NCBI RefSeq assembly: GCF_029227915.1 | Contig: NC_079875.1 | Coordinates: 5,518,001 to 5,582,000, forward strand | DNA length: 64,000 nucleotides | From: Hydractinia symbiolongicarpus | Taxonomy: Eukaryota > Cnidaria > Hydrozoa > Anthoathecata > Hydractiniidae | Direction of reading: 5' to 3' | Part shown: one piece after another, positions 38,401 through 48,922 of the stretch | Numbering within the stretch: position 1 is the stretch's first letter | Layout of the letters: each line of letters begins with the position of its first letter | The notes under the pieces: generated by a model | The model's database searches: none | Seen by the model: only the letters and a program-made list of their open reading frames with translations | What the model was told of the DNA's origin: nothing | Translations under genes and position numbers: made by a program

Positions 38401-39780
38401 CATGACACTTCTAGACAGTAATGCACTAGTTCTAAATTTCCTGGAACAAAATGACACTAACGCCTAATTTGTTTGCTTGTTTTACTAAAAAGATTTTGTT
38501 TTGTTGGTTACAGCGTCTTGGGATGAACGGAAAAACAGCTTTTCGCTTTGGTCTTTGTAGAAAAATTACGAATTGTATTGCGGTCTGAATTTCCTTTCGA
38601 TGTTTTTAACAGAGTGACTTTCACTGCGTGTTTAAAAACACTTCATGTAAACAGGCGGAGGTGGAAGAAGTGAGTGCTATGCGTGTATGCATTTATCATA
38701 TGATGGGCGTAAGCAATGTTGCCGTCCAAAATTTTACTTCACCTCGGGCGTAATGTAAACACGTCAGTAATTCACTTCCACTTGAAACTTCACTTCAGAC
38801 TTCATGTAACGCGGCTAAGGCACATTCGAAACGTAAACAATATTCCTACTCCACACGCCGACGAATTATTTAGATTTTAAATAAGTCTCGGATCTTTATC
38901 GAAGTTATTGTTGTCGTTCAAAAGTCCTGACAACAAAAAATTATGGGTATATAACTGCCCTCACCCCGCCCTCCCCTCTCTGGTTCCTCCGTCCCTGCTA
39001 AAGCAAACATTTCTATTTGTTTATGCATTCTTGGAAGCAAAGATGTTGTCCTTACTGTATTTTTTTATAAAGGAGATTTAAATAAACAAAAATTTGAATG
39101 AAATAAAAAAGTGAACGATAAAGTTAATATATATAATTCAGAAATAAAAGTTTCTTATCTCTCAACCCAGCAGCAATACCTTTGTCGTAAAATAGCATCT
39201 TTTTTCTCTGTCAGTAAAGCTGCTTTATTATAACACGTTAATAGATTTACAACTTTAAAATTATGTAGTTAAAGTTTAAAAAAATCAAAGCATTAAATCC
39301 CAACGGCCTGACTGCACAGTTAAACTTTACAATAAGATAAAAAGATCTGGAATAATAAATACTCCATTAAAAAATTGAGTAACGAGTTCGCTAATTGTTT
39401 CTGAAAATATGCAGCGTGGACAAAAATGACTCTCCTACACAGATGATTTAAATTGCTCAATGTTTGCAATTTTTTTTAACTCTAGATTGTAGAGAAGGTT
39501 TTTAGCTCTTGCATTCCTTTTTCGGATCAACCTCGGCTTGTTATCAAAAATAAACGAGATGAATCTTGTATTAAACTATGCTAAACAGCCTGTGGCGCCA
39601 AATTCAACAAAACTTATGAAGAAAACACTGGAACGAGTTCAAATTTTTGACTTTTGAATGTATAAAAATATTTGTTCCGCTGTTTGTAGAGACATTTGCT
39701 GTTTAACCAAAGATGAGATAAGGATATGTTAAAGAGAAATCGACTGATAGAAGTCACGAAAATGACGACATTGGATGACA
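35472..39780. other. Intergenic region, no gene seen
   Basis: Upstream flank of the GAS2-like gene and beyond: AT-rich, with a MITE at 36,863-36,948 and an (AAAT)n tract near 37,569-37,598. None of the short open frames shows a known domain or convincing splice context. Confidence 0.5.
36863..36948. mobile_element. MITE of the CCTCGT-CCAGG family (best ends)
   Basis: About 86 bp. Left CTCGTTCCCAGGGCTTGTTA pairs with right TAACAAGTCCTGGGGACGAG with one bulge, so the whole element folds into a hairpin. This is one of the best preserved copies in the window. Confidence 0.75.
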
Positions 39781-39785
39781 AAAAT

Positions 39786-40105
39786 GAAACGACAACAACA
39801 ATAAAAACAATAACACAACAGCAGCTACAAAACGACAGCAAAACAACAACAACAAAGTGACAACTGAACGACGGCATCAACTACGACAACTACAATGACA
39901 ACAGAGATGAGCAACAACACAACGACTGCGATAAATAGCGACGAAAACAAATAACAACAACACAACGATGACAAATATCGACGACAATAAACCACAACAA
40001 TACGACGACGACAAATAGCGACAATAACAAATAACAACATTACGAACAAGAAAAATACCGTCGACAACCAATAACAACAACCAATAGCGACGACAACAAC
40101 TTACC
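39786..40105. repeat. CAA/GAC-rich low-complexity tract
   Basis: About 320 bases built from ACAACA, ACGACGACAAATAGCGAC and AATAACAAC words in irregular order. Long open frames on the minus strand here are a by-product of the simple composition. Confidence 0.8.
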
Positions 40106-41417
40106 TGTAACTACCGTATGCGATAGAAGTTTCACTTGGAGATATCAAGTTAAATAATTAAAAAGAAAGTGAAAGTATAAAAATTTATACGTGATAAAAA
40201 AAACCCTCTTCAGTACGGAAAACAACATCACGCTTGCGTTTAACACAAACGATCAACACAAACAGAATTTTATCATGAACGCATTAGAAACGTCATTAAC
40301 GTAATTACTGTTAATTAATGAGCTTCTACTATCAAAGAAGACATTATAACCCCCTCTTCAGTGTAATTATGCTGAGTCAGTGATTTATTTTGTCATGTTG
40401 CTAAATTGAGAAAATTAGGAGGAATCGTGCTAAAGAAACTTCCTCTATCATATCATTGAATCATCACTTCTTTTTATTTGTACTTCTTGTTTATTAAAGT
40501 ATAAAATACAGACCGCAACATATATGCCCCTCCTACCGATTCAGTTCTTTTAACACAGGTTCGAACTTTTACACATCGGTTTGAATGGTGCGTTAGGAAG
40601 AGAGGAGATCCTTATTCCCAGGGATTTTTTAGTTTTTTGTGTTTGGACAGTACTTAAAGACGGCCCGTCCCAATATAGAAAACGGCTCTTGGAGGAGGTT
40701 GTGGAGTGTATATTGTTTAGGGGGAGTTTGAATGGAGAACATTTAAAAAAAGAAGGCAGCGTTTATCATTATAAACAGAGTTAATTGTTAACCTGTGGAA
40801 AAATTCCCTGGTTCCCGTTTTTCATATCCCAGGTATCGCTATTTTGAGCTTCCTAAGCACACAAAAGTTTTCCAGTTGCAAAAAAGATCGTAAAATTGCT
40901 ATTTTGTATGTCCGTAACACGATTATGAAATCGTGCAGAAACAAAATATGGGTTACGTTATTAACTCAGAGATTACTTTTCTATAAATAACAAAAGGGGG
41001 ACTAGATTTCTCATCTCAGGCCTCACCAAGAAAAAAAAAATATGTGAATAGCAAATAAAAAAGAAGAAGTAAATTATCTTTCCTAGTCAAAGAAAGAAGT
41101 AAAAAAGCTTTTAATGTCTGTGGTTGAGACGATGAAGAAATATATTTAATAAAATATTTAAAGGGAGATAACTACATCCAAACATGTATTTTATGTAGCT
41201 AAGCAAATATTTATTTGAGATTATTCATTTTAAATATATATTTGGTTTGCTTTATAAATGAAAATACTGTTGACGTCATAGCTATCCTTAACGCGACTTC
41301 TCTCCGTCGTTCTTCATGCCTGAACCCAGCCTTGTCTCAATGATTAACGTGCTGTAATTTTACGAAGATAAATCCTGAGTTCATCTGATTTTAAATCCTC
41401 CTTTGTGTTGGATTTTT

Positions 41418-42017
41418 GCGGGTGAGCTTATGTGCGGGTGGACTTATCTGCGGGTGAGCTTACTTGCGGGTGAGCTTACTTGCGGGTGGGCTTATGTGCA
41501 AACAAAAAAAATATCTGAAAAAAGGCAAAAAGGAAAAGAAGTCTGATGGCCAACTGGAAAGTGTTAAAAGTTATTTGCACTGTTCACAAAAAACATTGCG
41601 CCAGTAAACCCATGGGTCATTGGTGGTAAAATTGGAATTTACGTGTATTTATTACCTATGTGATGCCAAGATCTGGAAAAAGACAGTTCAAAGAAAAATT
41701 ACAGTTTGTGTTAATAAATTGATGGTAATTTATCTTTAAAATTTATCTTTTCAGTATATAATATCATATTGTTCGATTAGATACAAATTCACAACTATCT
41801 ACCATTATATCTATATATTAAAGTAAAGTAGAAGATGTGAAACGAAGTATGTTTTTTTAGTTTTAACCTCCTTTCTATTTTATTTAGGTTTATATATTTA
41901 ATCGTTTTTTGGAAAACAAGAAACCGAAAACATTTGGTAGGCTGTATTTTTGTTGGAACAAACGCGAAAATTTTAAAAAGGAGAATAAACGTTTCCTTGC
42001 AGATAAGCCCACCCGCG
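41418..42017. mobile_element. Candidate repeat element with GCGGGTGAGCTTA ends
   Basis: Five tandem words of the form TGCGGGTGAGCTTA lie at 41,418-41,503. One inverted copy (GATAAGCCCACCCGCG) is at about 42,001-42,016. This may be an element with a repeated left end and a single right end. No coding region was recognised. Confidence 0.4.
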
Positions 42018-44640
42018 TATAAGGTCATCGACGCAACTATAGGCCCGTAGTATAAACTTAGACAAGAAGTCAGCGGTTTTACAAAACGCGGAAAAAACTC
42101 GTTTAAATCATGGTTTTAGTTTCCGTGGACAGTCATACCACGATAAAAGCATATCTGACATCGCCAATTTATCTAAGACTCTATTTCTTGGTACTTTGAC
42201 GAATAAGCCTGAAATTGATGATTTTTCGGGTCCCCTACTACATCACAAAAAGGGGAAAAAATGAGAAACGTTAAAGATTCGTAGAAACGCATCTTTTTGA
42301 TGCCATAATGGTATTCTGGAGCAAAGTAGTTAGAAAATATTCTAGTATGAAACAGGTTTTTATTAGACACTTCATTACGATTGCGCTTGTTTCACTTCCT
42401 ACGTTTTTCAAGACTAACCTTAGGAGAATTATACAAATTGTAATTCGCAAAATTGATTTTTGAAAAGTTTCCAATTTTTTCTTTTAACGGCAAAATTAAA
42501 ACGTTGATAATCCCTGAAGCTTAATTAGTTTTTACCAAGTCAGGAAGTCGATATACTGCGTTCATATTGTCCCCCTATATTTTTCACCCTTTTGCGCAAG
42601 CTTTGAAAGAACCTAAAGTCTTAGAACATATCAGATAAAGTAAATAAATACTGTGAAACGCACTAGAGATGCAGGGAGATGGTCTCAAAATTAATATCCT
42701 TTATAAGAGAACGGAACCGTAAATAAGGCATGTGTGACCATGAATCGTCGAAACCTCACAAATTTCCTTTTCTTTTTCAAACTTTCTCAACATTGCTGAA
42801 GATCTGTGGAAAGTGATAAAATGTCTTCTTATTCATTTTCAGTATGAATTTTTGATTTCTAAAATACCAGTAAACAAGATGAAAGTCTTCTGGGTTTTCC
42901 TTTACGCAATCGTTCATAACGATGTAATAATATTTATCATATTTTGGAACCGATTTCAGCAATGCTTAAAGTTACCGAAAAAATCGCCTTTATGCATACG
43001 ACGCCATAGATATTATATGTCATCAACCAAAGCCACTTTGAAAAAATCAAATAATTTTACCTGAGATCAATCAGTCAATTTGTTTTGCAAAATGTAAAAC
43101 GTAGGCCTAGGTTAGTACTTCCCTTACTCTAGTAAGGTTAGTCTTTCTGCTATCCAGTCTACTGAATGTAAGTTTTAGGACGTATTAGTGAAAATAAAAA
43201 TCACAAAAAAAATTTTCACAATGTTTGGTCCGTATTTTCATTTGCGTTGCACGGACTTTTCATTTCTAGGAATAGATCACAGATTTTTGGAACTTTGCAC
43301 GCCGTAAGCCCGAATACAAACACACTCTTTCTTCTCTATTTCTAACTCTTAATAACCGATCATATTGTGTCCCAGCCTTTTCCACTGGACGTTTATAGAT
43401 ATATTTTTATATAAGACTCTCACTATTACAAACTTGTAAGAAGTTTTGGTGTCAGGTTGAATTTGATTGTGTCTTAAATCAAGCCGGTTTATTCTTTTCT
43501 TAGCGCTGCTATTTTTCAAAAAAAAAATTCTCGGTGAACTCTTATAAAGATACCTTCACCTAACACAGACACTTCAAGTTTACCGCTAGTAAACATGGAA
43601 CAGTGAAATAATAGCTCATCAATATATAATGTTCTACATCCAATTTTACATAGTACAAACGGGTTATTATTTATATATTTACATTAGTTGTACTAAACAT
43701 TACAGTAACTCGACTCAAGTGTTTTTCGAGTTCGACTCAAGTGTTGTTCGAGTTAAATTTAAGTGGCGACAAAAATACTTACAAAAGCGTGGACACTCAC
43801 TGTGCAGTTATCAAAAGCGTTTATTTTAAAATACAAACTGGCTCACATATATCTATTTTCTATCTTCTCCAACTTTTTTTTCGTTTTCAGATTCTTTTTC
43901 ATATCTATACATATATATGTACGTGTCAACAAGTCATTACATATATACAAAATTTTGTTTTGAGAAGAAAGTTCAAATATTGCTAAAACAAACAAAAGAG
44001 AATCACGTGTTATTATACATTGACAACTTGTTTGAATTGTCTGTTTACGTCACGTGGTACCTTATCACGTGGAAAATTTCAAAATGTAAATTAAACCCAA
44101 GACTCATATTCGTCAACCAAAAGCTGCGACTTTATTTATTACGACCTGAAAGAGAGGCATCCTTCTAATGCATTCTGATACGTGAAATTCCTGCCAAACG
44201 TTGTACTCAATACCAACCTTGCTTCCAGGACAGAGTACAGAATGAGAACACTGAGTGCCGTCTATACTGCAAATTTATGCACATTGTCAAAGTGTATTCG
44301 TTATGATGTATGCAATTTGACTGTACATTGCATTGCTGTTATAGGACCAATTGGGTGTAAAGGATTCAAGCGTATTTAATGATATACCTACACGGCTCTA
44401 AAAGTTGTAGCCGTAGGTGAGTGAGAACGCCATATTAAGCCGAGGTTCGGTTCTGTCAACTTGCAAAAAAAAGATTTTGTTTGTGATAATATTCGAAATA
44501 AGCAATATTTCATAAACCACTGCACTTATGTAAGCAGAAAGTAAACGATCACAACCACTACTTTAAAATAAAGGATTTATCTACATATATCGTTTAAGTT
44601 AAAACAAGCATAAATATAATTTCCCTTAAACTCAGTTGTA
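42018..44640. other. Intergenic region, no gene seen
   Basis: AT-rich DNA without recognisable genes. A direct duplication of a TCGACTCAAGTGTT word is near 43,710-43,745. Confidence 0.45.
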
Positions 44641-44644
44641 CACT

Positions 44645-44740
44645 CAACCTCGTTCTCAGGGAATTTTGCCTTGTTGATGGAGGTAACGGCACTCCGTAAT
44701 AACGGCTCAGGGGTCACAAGACCCTTGGGATGAGGTTGTT
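44645..44740. mobile_element. MITE of the CCTCGT-CCAGG family
   Basis: Left CAACCTCGTTCTCAGGG and right CCCTTGGGATGAGGTTG are inverted repeats. It shares the internal words TTTTGCCTTGTTGATG and AATAACGGCTCAGGGG with the 45,508-45,602 copy. Confidence 0.7.
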
Positions 44741-44755
44741 GTACACTTGCAGCTT

Positions 44756-44830
44756 CAACCTCGTTCCCAGGACATTTTGCCTTGTTGATGAAGTTAATAG
44801 CAGCCACAAGACCCTGGAGACGAGATTGTG
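44756..44830. mobile_element. MITE of the CCTCGT-CCAGG family, shortened
   Basis: Left CAACCTCGTTCCCAGGA and right ACCCTGGAGACGAGATTG. It lies 15 bases from the preceding copy and lacks part of the centre. Confidence 0.7.
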
Positions 44831-44966
44831 GCAGGTTGAAATAAAAAAAATCGCTGTCATTTTCATTGTCAACATGACGTCATAGTTTGTAAATTTAATA
44901 TTCTGTGAAAACCAAATGTCTGTGAAAGTCATAGAAAAAACAAAAGCTGTATACTACAGTTTATAA

Positions 44967-45060
44967 TCTATATTATAATGCCCGTATACGTCTGTCCGTC
45001 CGTCCGTCTGTCTGTCACGCAAAATGGTAGCAAAAAACAAGGCATTTATAAAAACAACCT
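44967..45060 (+). mobile_element. Helitron 5' end fragment
   Basis: Begins TCTATATTATAATGCCCG after an A and continues through a (GTCY)n tract into CACGCAAAATGGTAGC, the same as the 32,438 Helitron. No matching 3' end in the same orientation was found. Confidence 0.6.
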
Positions 45061-45293
45061 GTGTATTAAATTGAGCAAATCCGTGCTTTCTTTATATGAT
45101 GGTATTCAGTAGTTACAATTGCATTTACTAGACTCCCTGCGATGGCGTTACAATCTAGTTACCATGACGCTAATGTATGCACACTTTAAATTATCATCGA
45201 ATTTTATTCTCATTGAATTGAAGGGAGCTTAAATTTTCTATCTAAGCAGTGTGTGGACAACATAGGTAGTCAAGTCAAGATATATTAAGTTAA

Positions 45294-45440
45294 CTAGTCG
45301 TTAGCCCGTACAAAAATCCACAGTTTCGCCCGTCCTTAGAATTCCACCGGAAATTTAACATCGAAATAAAGTGGGTGAAATTATATCGCATTTATTATTT
45401 CGTGTGTCCGCAGCACGGCTTTTTTTATTATAAGCAGATA
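45294..45440 (-). mobile_element. Helitron 3' end, inverted orientation
   Basis: Read on the minus strand it ends ACGGGCTAACGACTAG, the same terminal sequence as the element at 32,438-32,603, but with a degraded hairpin. Sequence further inside shares a CGTGTGTCCGCAGCACG block with degraded patches near 26,490. Confidence 0.5.
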
Positions 45441-45507
45441 GAATATGAGTATTCTTAACAGAAGAAGTGAAGTGACCCAGAAAATAAATTCGTTGGAAAT
45501 CAAATCA

Positions 45508-45602
45508 CCAACATCGTTCCCAGGGCATTTTGTCTTTTTGATGAAATCGATAGCCGCTCCCTAATAACGGCTCAGGGGCCATAAACCCTGGGGACGAGGT
45601 GG
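45508..45602. mobile_element. MITE of the CCTCGT-CCAGG family
   Basis: Left CAACATCGTTCCCAGGGC and right ACCCTGGGGACGAGGTGG. Its centre matches the 44,645-44,740 copy. Confidence 0.7.
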
Positions 45603-46352
45603 AAAATCTCTTGCAAGGAAATACCGTACAAAATAAGATATTTTCCAAAAAAGACATATGCATGCAGAAGTAGCATCAGTATTTTTGCGCAACCAATTGT
45701 TCTCTCTGCACGAAAGGCTGCTAACCCGTCAACCTGAAATTACTACCTCCGTGAAAAATGACTTTACGTTGTTGTATCGTAACTTGGTTCATACAACTCA
45801 GTATGATGTGCAACTTGGTCAAGACGAAGATAATGAAGTACACATGTGTTAGACACGCAGTTGATGTATATACTAGATAAAAGAAAGACGTATATTATTT
45901 ACTATCTGTGTATTTAATTCCAAATTCCACGATGTAAAATACATCTGTTTGGCTTTTTTGCTATTTTTAAGAATACATAACATATAAATATATCAAACTT
46001 ATTACATAAATCTAAACATATTTTTTTTAGCAGCAAAACTTTTGTTCTAAGATTATAGTTTTCAAAAACGCATTTGATTGGATAAGATTGGTGTAACAAT
46101 GAATGCTATTGGCTGAAGAAATATTTGAAGAGTATGCACTTAATATGACTTTTTTAACGTTTTTTGAGAAGGGTTTAGAAGATCCAAACCGCGCAGCCTT
46201 AAAATTTACTAAAAAGTTTCCTACATTTTATTACGAAAATAATTCTTTTCCGTAGGTTGAACAACTAGCGGAAAACATTGGTCACACCTAGGCCTCCTTG
46301 GTCACACAACCTCAACGAATTATATTTTTATACTTAATACATTTCTTTCTTT

Positions 46353-48891
46353 TTAAGGTGCGTGTGAATAAATATCAGCGAGATAACTGTATTTTCTTTT
46401 AAGTTCTTCAAATTTATCTAATGTGAAAGAGTTCTTTCCAAGATGTATTTTATCTAACATGACTACATAATCAAACTTTTCTTTATCATTCTTTTCACAC
46501 GACACACACCAACTCGACAGTTCCTCATCAAGCAGTGCCAATGTCTCATCATCAAAATCATTTCCATGCAATGATACGACTTTCAAATGTTTCAAAGATT
46601 TAAGTAAACACTTAAATAGTTGACTTGTTAACCCACAAGCATATAAAATTAAAGAACTCAGTTGAAGTTGGTGAATCGAGGCAAGTTCTTCAATTTGATT
46701 GGACATTGTCTCGATATTCTCTTTTTCCAACTTTGAATTTCTTATCTCTAATGTTTGAACATGTTTCATGCATAATGAAAGTTGTGTCAAACTGTCAGAA
46801 GAAAAGTCGCAATCATTAAAACTAATTTGTGTTAGTTTACACGAAGACAATACTGTCACGTGATGCTCAAGTGATTGACCAATCAATCGAATCGTTGTTT
46901 CCATAAACTTCATTTTTCTAAATTTAACTTTGTGCAAGTATGGTAGACAGGCAGCTATGACTTCCATATTGATATTACTCGTATCTAATTCAGATAGTGA
47001 AAGCAGTTGGAGCTGAAGTGGGCTTGATTTTAACAAGTTGAAAAGCATGGTAGCAAATTCAACCCATATGAAGTCTTTTTTGCTAGATGTCACCTTTACT
47101 CTGTTGCAGTATTTCAAACATTTGATTATAGTTGGTTTCAAGTGAAAAGGGTTGCTGGCATCAAAATAAAAGTCATCAATGACAACTGACGCGCAATCTA
47201 GTAAACAATCCAAAAAATGATAAACGTATCTAACTTCGTGATCACTCATTCCGCTAAAAGAAATCCTAAAATGTTTTCCAGTAAAAAATTCAATCATTGG
47301 GAAGGAAAAAGTGTTTTGAGATTCATAAAAACAAATAAAGTACTCAGTGATGTCACGACATAAGGTGTGAATATCAAACGTTTTGCATTTCTCGTGAGAT
47401 TTTATAAAACATTCTTCAAGATTACCCATAAAATGAACTACCCTGTCAATACCAACTGAGTCTAGGTTGCGAAGAAATGTTTTTAAAATGTTTCTTTTGC
47501 CATCAAGGGAGACGTATATTCCTTCTAAACCAGCTACAATTGGTAAACAACATTTAAGGGCAGTATTCTCCAGTAAACGCTCTGCTCCCACATTGAAGAA
47601 CATATAAAGGGCGCACAACAATTCTTGCAAGACTAAATGCCGAAATTGATAAACATAACCAAATCCACCATCACGAGATTTGACAATAAGTCCAGTTTTC
47701 TCAAGCTCTTCTAATTTATTTGTATCACCACAACCCTCAAAAAAAACTTGTTGTTTCCTCAACGTATGGTAAGATAATTCTGCTATTTCAGTTATATAAC
47801 GAATCACCTTTCCACTCGAACATAGCTCCTGCAAACTGATATCATCATTAGCACAGCCTTCTATCTTAGAATGGTTACGTAGATATAACAAACAAACATA
47901 CAGAAGAAGTTCGGTTGTCGTTTTTGGTGCTTCAATACTCAGATCATCTTGATACAAGCCACAAATCGCCCATAAGTAAATAGGCACTGTTGCCATGGCT
48001 TTTAAAGTCTCTGATTCGGTAATCTTCAGTAACACTGTCTCTTTAGCTTGTGTGTATTCATTCTCAAATGCTTTTTCGACATATATTTTGATATTGTCTG
48101 CAGTAAAACCACACACTTCTAATGTTTTCACTTGACAATGTTTTCCAATTTTTGTTTGGTATTGATGACACGCGCCAGGACGACCTAACAATACAACTCT
48201 TTTACCACTTAATACATTTCCAACTGGGCTGATAAGTGAATGGATAAAATCATCTTTGCTTGATTTTACATTTGCTTTTGATTCATTGATCGTTTGCAGC
48301 TCATCTACACCATCAATCAGTATGAGAATGTGTTTACGTATACTCATCAAGTCTTCAATCGTGGTACAATCAAAGAGGATAGGAAATAATTCTTTTAATA
48401 CTACTTCCCATGTTTTACCTTGTATAGCCATATTATTTAACACGCTGCACTTGATCGGCAAAAGCAGCTTTACATTAGGCATATCATTTTCACCATTCCA
48501 GAGAACATTATTTGCCCATTTCAGTATCATATTCTCAAACAGCGTCGACTTTCCAGAACCTGCAATTCCACTTAATGTTACAAAATGATCGCTGAATTTT
48601 ACAATGTCTTCAATTTCATACAACTTATTTTGTTTTCGCAAAGCATTGATATCGTACAGATGATATTCACGATTAACGTGTCTCCATTTTTCGTCGATGA
48701 TGTAACTTTGCATTATTGCTAGATCAACATATGCATCCTCTCTTTTCATTGGTTCATGCATCATACCGTATTTGGACATCACAGGCAGAGCGACCTGTTG
48801 CTCTGATAACGTATCAATGTAGAATTGTCTGTGATTTTTCAGGGAATTGTTTAAAGCTAAAATCAACATAAAAATAACATAAAAATAAAAA

Positions 48892-48922
<31 letters not shown>

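Noticed and set aside
39614-40080. Val/Cys-rich membrane-like frames on the minus strand
   Set aside because: Translation of a CAA/GAC low-complexity tract, with no stable composition elsewhere.
40581-40784. 67-codon frame (contains QYRKRLLEEVVECILF)
   Set aside because: Looks weakly protein-like but has no family match I can name and no exon context.
45658-45852. 64-codon frame with fairly protein-like composition (ends DEDNEVHMC)
   Set aside because: No recognised family, no clear splice partners and no neighbouring exons; kept only as a possible orphan exon.
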